A stretch of 64,000 nucleotides of DNA, taken from Areca catechu (lineage: Eukaryota; Streptophyta; Magnoliopsida; Arecales; Arecaceae). The stretch is from positions 32,796,727 to 32,860,726 of the forward strand of contig CM038048.1 in assembly GCA_021397845.1 (NCBI GenBank). The letters are read 5' to 3'. This document shows, piece by piece, positions 1 through 11,260 of this stretch. A program made the position numbers and the translations under genes. The number at the start of each line of letters is the position of its first letter. Position 1 is the stretch's first letter. Below the pieces are notes generated by a model. It saw only the letters and a list, made by a program, of their open reading frames with translations. It made no database searches and was not told the origin of the DNA.

Positions 1-621
1 TCTCTTGATGCACTTGCATAGCATGTAAAGGACATGCAAAAAGAAATTCATGCCAAAATAACTTTAAGTAATGAAACTTATAAGAAGTTGGCTGATTCTC
101 AAAGACGAGTCAAAACTTTTGTTGAGAGAGACTATGTAATGATTAGGTTAAGACCTGAGCGGTTTTCTCCTGGAACCGTTAGAAAGTTACATGCTAGAGG
201 AGCTGGACCATTTAGAGTAGTGAAGAGAGTAGGATCCAATGCCTATGTGCTCGAGTTGCCTTCAGAACTAGGCATTAGCTCCACTTTCAACATTACAGAC
301 CTAGTAGAGTATAGAGAGCCAGCTGTGATTCCTAGTGAGTCTTTTTGAGCCTAATCCTGCTCTTGAGAGTGAACCCAACCCTGTGTCCACCAACAAACTG
401 GCCTGTGAGGAAAGAGCAGATTGAAAAGATCCTGGATGATCAGGTTATCTCTACTTGTAATCGAGGATACCAAAGATACCTGGTCTGCTGGCAAGGAAGG
501 CCAGATTCTGATAACTCTTGGATCTCCCGAGAAGAATTACAAGAATTTACCTCTTGGAGAGATACCAGAGCCAGCTTGATTCATACTCGACAGGGTCGAG
601 TTCCTCCCACCCCGGGAGAAT
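1..621 (+). pseudogene. Ty3/gypsy pol remnant: integrase C-terminus and chromodomain
   Basis: Coding remnant of the end of a chromovirus-type gypsy polyprotein, entering from the left window edge. The first open stretch (34-348) is the integrase C-terminal domain (RLRPERF, KLHARGAGPF, STFNITDLVEY). A frameshift near 345 moves the frame, and the second stretch (from about 345) carries a chromodomain-like tail (QIEKILDD, RYLVCWQGRPDSDNSWISREEL). In this family the tail is thought to bias where the element integrates. It matches the same region of the elements at 49887-50495 and 57409-57876. A purine-rich tract (GGGAGAA) lies just before the LTR at 622. The second reading frame continues about 100 nt into the LTR before its stop. 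It is broken by the frameshift and is part of a dead or non-autonomous copy. Confidence 0.85.
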
Positions 622-2320
622 TGGTGAGGGCACCAGACTCAGAAGAAGACTTCAGGGCTCCATCTGGATCTCTGATTGACATTGCCCGAAGAATTAGGAT
701 TTTCTGGTTTTGTAATAAGGGTTGACTTGGTCAACTCAATTTTAGTTTGAGTCTGTATTATCCTGCAATTTAAATTTTGTTGAGTCATGTTGACTCAATA
801 CAAGTCCTAGTAGTGGTCTAGGTCTTCTCCAAGGTGCCACATTTTCTTCCAGGACCAAGCAAGTGGGCGCCACACTCCCAGCCACACGCCAGAGTCCAGG
901 AGGCGCCACATCTCCATCTAGTATGCCTTGGTCCCCACACCACAAGAAAGCAGGTCCCTTCTTTCATGCGCCACTTGGGGGAGAAATCCATCAAGATACC
1001 TCAATCCAAGGAGGAGCCAACTTCTTTCCAGATAAACCCAAGCCAGGATGGCAAGAATTTTTCTTGAAGAGAGGATCAAGGAGGTGCCCCACAATGTTCC
1101 AAAAAAACCTAAGTTATAAAAGGGAAGAGAGCATGTCTTGGGGAGAAAATCAAGGAGGCACCCAAAATTTTCCTAAAGTGCCAAAGCCATGAAAGGAAGA
1201 AGCCTAAACTTGTGGAGCAAGACTAGGAGGTGTCCAAAAGAGCCAAACCATGAAAGGAAAATCCTTGATTCATGGAGAGATACTAGGAGACACCCCCATA
1301 ACCTGCCATTTGGAGCTGATTTTCAAGTTTTCTTGGAGTTTTTGGGCTGCCCACTCATGGAAGGAGTCTTGGGAAGAGAATTTGATGCCTAAAGTGTGGG
1401 TTAGTCCTATTAGTCCCACATGGGAAGTGTATGAAACTTTTTTTCTTTGTTATGTCTATATATTCAACTCTATGTAACTCTTGAAAAAAAGATGAATGAA
1501 ACCAAATTTTTTTATGAGCAAACTTGTGTTTTCTCTTTTTCGCACTTGCTTCCAGGTGTTGAGCTCCGTGAGGGAGTAAATCCGGGTTCCCCTGGAACCT
1601 TGAGGAGGTGAGAGATCTCCAAAACCCCAACCCTAGGTTAGCCACTTCACTCCCAAACCCTAGCCGCCCATCACCCTTCTCTTTCCACCAAGCCCTAGCA
1701 TATCCCACCTCTCACGGCCATTCTCTCCAAGTCCAGGCCGACCACCAGCATCCAGCTACAGTCCGGATACTTCAGATCCAAAGCTCTTTCCAGAGGGAGT
1801 CGAATCAGCCTTCAAGAGAATCCGGATCTCAGCGACATTAGCCTTCAAGTTCTTCGAACTGGTAAATCCTTCCCCGAGTCTCTGAATCCATCACTTATTT
1901 TTCTTCTTCCCAGATCTTGAGTCCAGGAGAAGCCGACCCAGCCACGAGACCAGTATTGGAGGATCCATTACGAAGATTGCTGACTCCGAGGATCCAACAA
2001 TCTGCTCGAGAGAGTTCTTCCACCCAAATTCTGTGAAGATCACTGTCTGGTTGGTAAACCGTCTCTTCTCTTTATTTCTGTCCTGTTGAAAGTTCAGAGC
2101 GAAACCCTAGGTCTGGGAGTTTCTCAACCCCCAGCGATCCGTTACTTCTGAACTACTCTGATAACTTAGCTTCTTCTAAATTGTGCTTTCAATCCTTACC
2201 TAGTTTCCATCAACTTAGTTTAACTTTACTTTGAGTCGAAGCCAATTTTTGAAATAAAAAAAAAAATAATAATCTTAATTTTACTTCCGCATACGCTTCT
2301 TTGTTCTTTGTTCTGCATCA
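622..2320 (+). repeat. Gypsy LTR, type-1 U3 (3' LTR of the element on the left)
   Basis: LTR of about 1.7 kb beginning TGGTGAGGGC and ending TTCTGCATCA. The ends were set by comparison with the copies at 45309-46958 and 50462-52113, where a target-site duplication fixes the boundaries. It follows chromodomain coding sequence, so it serves as a 3' LTR. It is also followed directly by primer-binding-site sequence, as a 5' LTR would be. A TATA-like TCTATATATT lies at 1455-1464. Confidence 0.85.
1455..1464 (+). promoter_or_regulatory. TATA box candidate in gypsy LTR (type-1 U3)
   Basis: TCTATATATT in the middle of the LTR, kept in the type-1 LTR copies (46113, 51267 and the reverse strand at 58758). 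The position fits a U3/R boundary. The transcription start is not visible from sequence. Confidence 0.45.
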
Positions 2321-2367
2321 TTTTAGGTATCAGAGCTTTCGTTCTGCATCATTTTTGGTATCAGAGC
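2321..2367 (+). other. Duplicated primer binding site after the LTR
   Basis: Two tRNA-iMet-type primer sites in tandem: a mutated one (TAGGTATCAGAGC) just after the LTR and an intact TGGTATCAGAGC at 2356-2367. They are separated by a copy of the LTR terminus (TTCTGCATCA). The same duplicated junction is present at 46959-47006 but not at 62861-62872, so it marks a subfamily. Confidence 0.75.
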
Positions 2368-4556
2368 TTCTGTTCTACATCAGTTGCCTCCACGATCATC
2401 ACTGGGGAACTCAGGACTGTTTGGGATGTCTATGGCATCCACCTTCTGTCCAGCTCATGATCCCTCGTCTGGGGGAGCGGGTCACTTTGTGTGGCCCAGG
2501 CTGTCTTGCCTTCTATGAGGGGACCTTCTCCGGAGGTCTTTGCTTTCCCTTCCACCCTTTCTTTCTGTCAGTCTTAGACAATTACCATTTGGTCCCGGCG
2601 CAGTTGGTGCCAAATTCTATTAGGGTCATTTTCTCCTTCATTGTGCTTTGTCATCTTCAAGGGTTCGTGGCCCGATTCTCTCTGTTCAGGGCTTTCTTTG
2701 CCCTGAAGCGCCACCCAACTGAGGATAGGTGGTGGTCTTTGTCTTCCTGCCCGAAGGGTATTAAGTTTGAGCTCCCCTCTTCTATCAAGGAATGGAAGAT
2801 TAAGTTTTTCTTTGTTGAGGTCGAGGGGGTTCACTGGGTCTGGAGCGATCCGGACAAGTCCCCCAACCAAAATTCTATGATCGATGCGGCTGACCAAGAT
2901 GATTACTAGCAGCTCCACACCATGCAGATTCCTCCTCTCGAGGTCCTGTTGTCTAAGCAGAACCTTACAACTCTGGGGTCGACCCAGCGAATGAGTCGGG
3001 TGAGTTCGACCTGAACTCTTCTCTTTTTCTTTCTTCATGCACTTCTTGTGTAGTTTCTCGCTGGTTCTGACTGCTGTGTAACTTGCATGAAGGCATGATC
3101 TTCTCCGAGAGCAACCTTTTGGCCATTACCAAGAAGAGGTGGCCAACCGGGCTGACCGAGGAGCCCGCTCCCAGGTGGGCCAGGGGTGATCGGTCTGAGC
3201 TCGCCTGTAGCTGCTAGCCAGAGCTCAGAGGGGCCCCATGCTACTTCTGCGCTGATGGAGAGGACAGCGCCCGCGGCTCCGAGGTCCGCCCAGCAGGATC
3301 CTGCCGTAGAGCCCGAGATGGTAGTCCGGGCGAGGGCTGCCATCGCTGCCGCTGCTCCCTACCATCCTCCGGGTCCGTCTGTCACTGATGCCAGTGGTGA
3401 GGAGGTTCGAGCTACTCCCTGGGACACGTTAGATGTGCCGCCTACACCAGCACCGACCTCCCAGCCTACCTCCCGGGGTCCATCAGTCAGTGGTGCAAGG
3501 CTGCCCGCTCATGGAGAGAGCAAGAGGGAGGAGGCGCGATGCTATCTCCCCTTCAGGATAGGGCCAGAGTGCTCGGTCCTCCGGAGCCCCGAGCTTGGCG
3601 AGAGCTTGATGGACTTCTCCATCCAAGCATGCGATCGGCAAGAGATGGTCGGGATGCACGTAGCCGATGTCTTCAAAATTTTCTTCTCTCAGCTGTATTC
3701 GATGAGCTCCTTTGCTTCTTTCATTTGTTCTTCACTTCATCCTCATTCATTCATTTTTTTTTCTTGCTGTGCAGATTGGTGCTGAGGCGCTTTACATCAG
3801 GGGCCACTTCCAGAGCGGGGAGCGTCTCGAGCAGCAACAGGCCACCGAGATCGAATCTTTGAAGGTCGACCTGAAGGAGAAGGTCGGGGCATGCGGAGCC
3901 CTTGAGCTAAGGTCAAGGACCTCGAGAAATATCTCATCGATTATGAGGGGCGAGCGAAGGGACTCTCGACGGCCCGTAATTTGAAGCAGAGCCACTCGAA
4001 GAAGGCGATCGACGACCTCTCTGTCATCGAGAAAAAGCTGAATTGGTACAGTGCCGAGGCCGACCGGCACAAGGAGATCGCCCAAGCTGCCCAGGCAGAG
4101 TTGGTGGCTGTGAAGGAGAAACTTGCCGCGGCTGAGAAGGCAGCAAAGACAGCAGCCAACTCTGCGGATATAACTAGGCTAGAGGCCACTGAAATGAAGA
4201 GGGTGGCTGCTGAGGCCATGAAAGGTGCCGAGGATGCCGTGGCCAAATTCAAGGCTTCGGAGGAGTTCGTCGCCGAGATCCAACAGATGGCATCGGACTC
4301 TTTCTACAATAGTTTTATGTACCTGCATGGCCGGGTCGAGTTGCTCATTCCTAACAAGAACCGCAGCTGCCTCAAGTACCCTTTGGCTTCAGAGGAGGAG
4401 GCCGACGAAGAGGTCACCGAGGAAGTCGATGGTTCGGAGCCTTCGACACCAGCCGAGGGTGGTCCTCCCGAGGTCAGGGCGGCTCAGCCAGAGACTTCTG
4501 AGGGCGATAGCTCTCGGCCTCATGACCTAGCAGAAAAGCTGGCCGGCACGGATTGA
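2368..4556 (+). pseudogene. Transposase_28-like 'putative gypsy type transposon' protein, coiled-coil C-terminus, broken
   Basis: From about 2460 to 2909 the + strand encodes a domain that I recognise as the plant 'putative gypsy type transposon' family (Pfam PF04195 style). Key words are FYEGTFSGGLCFPFHPFF, PAQLVPNSIRVIFSFIVLCH, LFRAFFALKRHP and LPSSIKEWKIKFFFV. A stop follows at 2907-2909. A later part (about 3775-4556) encodes an Ala/Glu/Lys-rich coiled coil (SKKAIDDLSVIEKKLNW, ELVAVKEKLAAAEKAA) and an acidic Pro/Glu tail ending at 4554-4556. Between them are segments that could be introns: a T-rich tract ends in TGTGCAG at about 3774, directly before IGAEALYIRGHFQSGERLEQQQ. Related proteins often combine this domain with a coiled coil and act as the gag-like gene of large non-autonomous elements. 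The 5' start is missing, because the sequence joins gypsy LTR/PBS material near 2368. The gene model is uncertain and probably decayed. Confidence 0.7.
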
Positions 4557-4800
4557 CCTCTCCCTTTTTTTTGCTTTGTTTTGTACCCTTTTTTTTTGTG
4601 TTTAGTTAGGGTCTCCCAGCATGTCGGGGGCCCAGAAGACACTTGTACTTTGTGTTTGATCAATGGAGCTTGGATTGCTTTATCAGATGCTTTCTTTCTT
4701 TTTCTCTCCTTTTTCCTTTTTGCATGGGGATATCAGAGAGAAGGGCTTCACCTTGCTTGAGATTAAGTTATGACACTTGAGGGCCGCTAGGCTCAAAGGT
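4557..4800. other. Non-coding spacer after the Transposase_28-like gene
   Basis: T-rich tracts and no recognisable coding sequence; probably the 3' untranslated part of the element. The minisatellite begins just downstream. Confidence 0.4.
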
Positions 4801-5660
4801 GTCATTGGCTCAGGGTCGCATGGCTCGAGACTCTCTTGGCCGGAGATCTGAGCTCTGGTCTTGAGAAGGCATCCTGGAGCTGGGCTCGGGGATGAAAATT
4901 GTTGAGAGCTGCTTGGCTCGAAGTTCTCTCAGCCGGAGATCTAAGCTCCGGTCTTGAGAAGGCATCTTGGAGCTGGGCTCAGGGATGAAGATTGCTGAGA
5001 GCTGCTTGGCTCGAAGTTCTCTCAGCCAGAGTTCTGAGCTCCGATCTTGAGAAGGTATCTTGGAGCTGGGCTCGGGGACAAAGATTGCTGAGAGCTGCTT
5101 GGCTCAAAGTTCTCTCGACCGGAGATCTGAGCCTCGGTCTTGAGAAGGCATCCTGGAGCTGGGCTCGGGGATGAAGATTGCTGAGAGCTGCTTGGCTCGA
5201 AGTTCTCTCGGCCAGAGATCTGAGCTCCGGTCTTGAGAAGGTATCCTGGAGCTGGGCTCGGGGGATTGCTGAGAGCTGCTTGGCTCGAAGTTCTCTTGGC
5301 CGGAGATCTAAGCTCCGGTCTTGAGAAGGCATCCTGGAGCTAGGCTCGGGGACGAAGATTGCTGAGAGCTGCTTGGCTCGAAGTTCTCTCGACTGGAGAT
5401 CTGAGCTCCGGTCTTGAGGAGGCATCCTGGAGCTGGGCTCGAGGATGAAGATTGCTGAGAGCTGCTTGGCTCGAAGTTCTCTCGGTCGAAGATCTGAGCT
5501 CCGGTCTTGAGAAGGCATCCTGGAGCTGGGCTCGTGGATGAAGATTGCTAAGAGCTGATTGGCTCAAGGTTTTTCTAGCATCTTGGAGCTGGGCTCGGAA
5601 ATGCTGGGAGTTGGGAGCTACATGGCTCGGAGATTCTTCAACGTCCTGGAGCTGGGCTCG
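4801..5660. repeat. 93-bp minisatellite, about eight copies
   Basis: The word TTGAGAAGG (or a one-base variant) recurs at 4861, 4954, 5047, 5140, 5233, 5321, 5414 and 5507. The spacing is 93 bp, with one 88-bp interval. Each unit includes TCCTGGAGCTGGGCTCGGGG and GAGAGCTGCTTGGCTCGAAG. Degenerate partial units flank the array. Because 93 is divisible by 3, a repeated reading frame stays open on the - strand; I treat that as a by-product. Confidence 0.95.
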
Positions 5661-6788
5661 GGGATGCTGCTGATCGTTTCCTGCAAAACATGTGGATACC
5701 CATGCAAGTGGAAATATTGTTACCATAATTTTTGGTCAGGGAACTTACCTCACCGAGGGCATCTTCGTGGGTTATAGACCATCCTCCCTTAGGGAGCTTG
5801 ACACTGTCGAGTTCTTCGAGGCAATGGACCTCTCGTGATAGGACTCTGGCCGCCTCATGGGGGCCTTTCCATTGTGGTTCGTGGATGTCGTGCTGACGAC
5901 CATGACAGCTTTATCCATCTTCCTCTTCCCTGCATGGTAGGGAGATCACCCTCAGGGTCCCCTACCCCGCGAGTCTTCTTAGGTGCGTGCACGATTCTCC
6001 AGGAGATCACACCCGCTAATTTCACGGTGGTGTAACTGTCAGTGGTTGGAGCCAATGGGGGAATGGCGAGTGCTTGGGACCCCACCTGAGGTCTGCCCCC
6101 CACGCAGCCCTTTGGAGCTGGGGCTCCTTGACGAGTTTCTCGATCTCCTACTCACGGTCATGATGCCTTTCAACATCGTGGCCATGATTAAGGTGAAGGC
6201 GATGACACTTCGTCGAACTTTGGCCGGTGAAGGGCTCCACTGGTGGTGGACGTTGCAGTCCGGAGGCTCGACAGCTGAGCCTCGCGTGCTGATGGACCGG
6301 TGTGGAGATCCCACCAGCCGGTGCTCATGCTTCTCCAGCCACTGTTCCGCCATCAATGAAGATAGCCCCAGGCTCGCCTTCCTCCCGGTCCACCGTCACC
6401 CGACCTCCCTCATCCGGTCATCCCCGAGCTCGATTCACCTCCTTGCTCCTCGGGCTCATCGTAGCAGTTCCGGGCATCCCCGATGCCAGCCTCTTCTCTG
6501 GACCACCTCTCCTTGGAGATCTCGCCCGAACACCTCCTTATGTCCGGTGCAAAGCTCCTATTCCAAGAAGCGTGCAAGAATAAAATTCGATGATCTGCTG
6601 TTGAAAGAAGACGGGAATAGCTATTCGCACTATTCCTGCTATTCTGCACTTATCCCAGCCCTATTCCTAATTGGAATAAGCCCGTTTATTTTAATTTGGG
6701 TTGAGTTTAAAAAAAAAAAATCTACAGTTCATGTGCATCCTAGAGCCGGCCTAACTCGACGGAGTCGAGTTTTCCCCACCTCAGGGGA
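5661..6788. other. Unassigned, probably internal 3' region of the Transposase_28-type element
   Basis: GC-rich sequence with a long + strand frame (5983-6792) in which I recognise no domain. Near 6610-6700 it contains the 'ctattcctgctattctgc' type words also found in the LTR array at 16-21 kb. At its end it carries a GTCGAGTT...CAGGGGAA stretch that resembles the region just upstream of the LTR starts in that array and may be the polypurine tract. Confidence 0.4.
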
Positions 6789-7693
6789 ATGATGGGGATC
6801 TCAAAGTAGCACTGATCTTAAAGCAGCACTTATCTCGAAGCTGCACTGATCTCGGAGCTGCATAGATTTTAATAAATTAGTTTGAGATTTATCTTTTTAT
6901 TTGAAATTTGAATTAGGATTTGGTTGGTTAGGATTTAGATATGGATAGGCTTATCTTATCCTATCTTATTTTTGAATTTGAATCATTCTTATCTTTTTAT
7001 CTTATATTCAAATTCAAATGAGGGTTGGACAGGTCTATAAAGACCACCCTCAGTCCTTGTAAAAAAAAAAAAGTTTAGTCAAGTTTTGGAAATGAAAATG
7101 AGTTTTAGAAAAGAGTGGTTTTTTTATTTCACGCCGTGAGGAGAGGGTGTGAGGCCCGACCCTAGGACATGATGTGAGGTCATGCCCAGTTATCCCCCTT
7201 CCCATTCCATCTTTTCTATCCCCTCGTGGCTTTGAGATCCATCCTAGTGCCTCCTAGTATCGAGGAGGGTGTAATGCCCTAGAGGTGAGAGGTCTCTTTG
7301 TTAGGGTGAGTCCCAAAGTCTATGAGATCCAGATCCCTTCCTATAGCCCCACTATTTCTTCGCCACCCTTAGAAAAAAAATTCAAAAAAAATAGTACCCT
7401 AATTTAGGTGACTTCTAGGCTCACCAACGATCCTACCCCTGTCCCCCATCATCTTGGCTCGACCTTGACCGTAGGGAACTACCCTCCGAGGGTCTCACTC
7501 TAGAGGGCGGAAGGCGGCTCCGACCTAGGTGCCGAGCTCATGAGCTCGACCTGGCGGAGGACTGTGCTCGACTTGCTGTCCTGGGGGAACTCAGCTCAGC
7601 TCGGTAGTGGGATCCGAGCCGGAGAGTCGTCATGGCATATTCTCTTGACGTGGCACCTGCCGGTTTCTCCACGTCAGCGGTCCTGCCACATCA
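6789..7693 (+). repeat. LTR of the Transposase_28-associated family
   Basis: Begins TGATGGGGATCTC after a purine-rich CAGGGGAA and ends CTGCCACATCA. The middle section (7130-7330: 'ggtgtgaggccc', 'gtgtaatgcccta', 'gagaggtctctt') matches the LTRs at 17467-21021. The right end abuts integrase coding sequence of the next element exactly, and supplies that frame's stop codon. Confidence 0.7.
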
Positions 7694-8809
7694 ACTCTCA
7701 ATAGAAGGGATAGGTCCAAAAGCCTCATTAGGTATCATTGCCAGTTCCCTGTACTCAACCAGGTCTGTAATATTGAAGGTAGAACTAATGCCCATATCCG
7801 AAGGCAAGTCTAACACATAGGCATTTGATCCAACCTTCTTTAACACTTTAAAAGGTACGGCTCCACGAGCATGAAGCTTCTTAACGGTCCCAGGTGGGAA
7901 CCACTCAGGCCTAAGCCTAATCATGATAGAATCTCCTATATCAAATTCCTTGATCCTTTTTCGAGAATTAACCAATTTTTTATAAGTTTCATTGCTTATG
8001 TTTATCTTTTGGCTAATGTCCTTGTGCAAGTCTCTAATATGGTGTGCAAATGACTCTGCAGACTCTGAGACTTGTGCGTGAATAGTTAAAGGAATCAGAT
8101 CAATGAGGTGATTAGGCTTGTACCCATGGACTATCTCAAAAGGACTCTTACCCGTTGTCCTATTTTCTGAACTATTGTAGGCAAACTCTGCTCTAGACAA
8201 TAATAGATCCCAAGTTCCAACATGTTCACCTACCAAGCATCTAAGGAGGTTTCCTAATCTATGGTTCACCACTTCAGTTTGGCCATCAGTTTGAGGGTGG
8301 TAGGCTGTAGAAAACTTAAGCTTGGTCCCTAACATGTGCCATAAGGTCTTCCAGAAATAACTGGTGAACCTAACATCCCTATCAGATATGATGGTCTTGG
8401 ATAGGCCATGGAGTTTAACCACATGATCTAAGAAAAGCTTGGCTACTCTAGACGCATCAAAGGTCTGGGAACAGGGGATGAAGTGAGCCATCTTAGAGAA
8501 CCTATCGACCACTACAAAGATAGAATCATGTCTCTTCTGGGTCTTAGGTAATCCTAACACGAAGTCCATACTTAGGTCCTGCCAAGGGCGATCAGGCACT
8601 GGTAAAGGTATGTAAAGACCAGTGTTCTGCTTCTGCTATTTTGCGACAACACAAGTTCTACACCTGGCTACAATTTGTGCAACATGCCTTTTCAATCCTG
8701 GCCAAAAGAACTGGTCCTCTATTGCTAAGATTTTCTTATTTCTAGCAAAGTAACCAGCTAAACCTCCAGCATGGGTCTCCCAAATTAGGAATTCCTTAAG
8801 GGAAGTTTT
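7694..8809 (-). pseudogene. Ty3/gypsy integrase remnant (catalytic core and C-terminal domain)
   Basis: Integrase of the dead - strand gypsy element. The 302-residue open stretch holds the DDE catalytic core: D12 in SMDFVLGLP, D73 in IISDRDVRF and E109 in DGQTEVVNHRLG, with the expected 35 residues between the second Asp and the Glu. The C-terminal domain follows (IRLRPEWFPPGTVKKLHARG, STFNITDLVEY). Upstream, the zinc-finger part (FFWPGLKRHVAQIVARCRTC) is separated by an in-frame TAG near 8637. The C-terminus is cut at 7694 by the LTR on the left, so chromodomain and 3' LTR are missing. Integration activity would be impossible from this copy. Confidence 0.9.
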
Positions 8810-11260
8810 TGTAAGGGTTTTGGAGACCAGGGCAGAAGCGTGGATTTCAAAAATTTATTATGAAACCACTACCAAACCCTTAACCCAAGACCTCCTTACT
8901 AGGAATTAAAACATACAAACATTCATATATAATATAAACTAGAGTTTAGGCACCAACCTAAACTGCTAGTATCCAATTCGATGAAGAAAACCCTGATTCA
9001 GCCTTCTTCTCCACCAAGCACCCAAATGTTTGCCCTAGAACGGTGATCCACACGAAACTCGGACCAAGGAAGAACTCCTTTAAGTTGCTTGGAGAAGTGA
9101 AACTCTTTCGGCAGCCTTTAGTCTATTGACCACTGTAGGACACCCTGTCCTACTGTAGGGCACAAAAGATACTCTCCTAAACCACTTTTGGTTTTAGGAC
9201 AACCATCCTCTAGGACCCCTTAGGCTTATATCCTAAAACAAAGCCTTGTCCTATTAGAAAAGACCTTGTCTTAACAAGACAAGTCTTGTCTTAAAGAAAG
9301 GAGGGAGAGATAGACACTCAGAATAGTGCTTCGGTGGAATTCTTATTTTTTTTTTAAGACTCATTTCACTACCCCCTATTTATAGATATAAGAGGGGCAT
9401 GTGATATGTCCTCCCATCAACTTATCAGATATAATTTTTCAAGATCGAAGAGAAGTTATCTGGCTTGAAAAATCATATCTAATAAGCCCATTCATGCACC
9501 GAAGGCCTTATTCACATCCCTTCTTTTATCCGGACGAAATCTTACTTGCCACATGTCATTTACCGATCCCTAGGAAGCCAAGAGGCACCTCTTCAATCTC
9601 CAAACATCAGAGATTATGAAGAGTCCTGATAGCAGAAGGACTCTCCATTAGAACAGTGCGCCACATGATGAGTTGCGACTCTTCATGCACCACGCGCGCC
9701 ATCCTTCTTCCATGCAAATTTTAAAAAATGTTGACCAGTCTAAACAAAGGCAATATGGGTGTTATTGGAAAGAGCATAAAATTTCCTTTCTGACCATATA
9801 AATTATATTCAAATCAGAGATCAATAGCTCATTCTGTGCCCTTTTGAAGTTAAGGTATCATTTAGGTACCAAGAGTCCCATGCCATTGGGACTCTTCATG
9901 TATGGCACCTAAAATGCCCTTAAATCCAAATTAAAATCAGATTTAGCTCTGATTAAGCTAGCCCCACTTAGGACTTAACCTAATTTAGGTTTTTCATAAT
10001 TAGGTTAACCCAATTAGCAAGCAACCGGATCCAATCCAATTGGGTTAGGAATTTGGTTAGCCTACATATGCTAGTATGTAATCCGGCTAACCAATTAGGA
10101 TCCTATAACCCTAATTAAATCATGAATAACTTCCTTGGCCAAGTCTCTATTGTGTGTGACCCATTGGGTTCCACATCTAGCTAGTAGTAGGTTTAGGTTT
10201 GAGCCGATTCGATCCGATCAAACCTGATTGACCTAATTAGGTCAAATTGGCTCACCTAATTGTCCAATTCGAATCACACATCGAATTGACTCATGAAACC
10301 AAATCAATTAGTTCATGAAGACCTACAAGACAAGATTGATGTCTAGCAACGTGTCATGCCTACCCGGAAGATGAGAAATTTTGGTGGATTTACCAAAATA
10401 ACCTTCAGTGGTGAGTTACCGGGCAATTCAGTCCTTCGATCTACTTGCACCCTGAATATGACTATGGATATAGATACTTGTCAAATCTAATTTCATATTT
10501 ATTCCTTGCTCAATCTGATAATGATGATTCATTAATGAACCATTAGAAACTATTTCTAATGTTCATACTTTGATCAAAGAATTCCCGAATCTTCATTTGA
10601 TTGAAATCATCTGGATGCGTTTTCTTCTTACTAGGGTTGATCGATTCCTTTTTGACCTACTCACAACCTCCATATGCAATCCACCATACCTAGTATCACC
10701 CCATGCATGACTCAGTGTCATGATTGAGTGTGAACCAAAGTATGGATTCATGCATACAAGGTACCATGGCAGTCTCAGGTCAAAGGACCACATGCACTAC
10801 TCCCACTATGAGAACTATCTATTGACAAACAGATAAGGTTCCATTAGATGTTCTCAAGCTAGATCCATTCAGTGAACTCATTCTCTAATGAGCACCCACA
10901 TCCTAGTATTAGTGTCAAACACAAGTGACTGTGAGATCAGTCACCCTCTTCACCAAGCATATATAGGATGTGCCGGTCTTACCGAAAATATTGATCCCCT
11001 ACTTGATATCCCATCGACCTGGAATATTCTTGATTAGGATTTTAAGGCTTTAGGTATCACTGGTATAATCTCATCATAACCCTAGAACCATAGTCCTAAT
11101 CTATGGGGTTCATCATATCTTAATAAAATTTATAAGACAACGTATGATGAAAATAAAATGCCTTTATTAATTAATAATGTCAATACACTGGTTTGGGATA
11201 CAAAAAAAAATCCCATTGAAATACAATATTTTGATTGGCCTTTAGGGCATAATCCTTTCA
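8810..11260 (-). mobile_element. Solo LTR of a copia element related to the one at 33402-43366
   Basis: A 2451-bp LTR inserted in gypsy integrase and flanked by a perfect 5-bp duplication, GTTTT (8805-8809 and 11261-11265). It starts TGTAAGGGTTTTGG and ends AATCCTTTCA on the + strand. It aligns throughout with the young copia LTRs (for example 'ttagccaagatctcctta', 'attagtgtca...acaagtgactgtgaga', 'gggttcatcata') but is clearly diverged. No internal region remains, as expected from LTR-LTR recombination. A TATA-like CTATAAATAGGG lies on the - strand near 9373-9386. Confidence 0.93.

Noticed and set aside
2574..3343. - strand frames opposite the Transposase_28-like region
   Set aside because: Shadow frames of the recognised + strand domain.
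4979..5518. 179-residue - strand frame with a 31-residue repeat
   Set aside because: It is the in-frame reading of the 93-bp minisatellite; the period is divisible by three so any open phase repeats. No start context or domain supports a gene.
5983..6792. 269-residue + strand frame
   Set aside because: GC-rich sequence with no recognisable domain; the C-terminal part runs into A-rich non-coding sequence and an LTR start.
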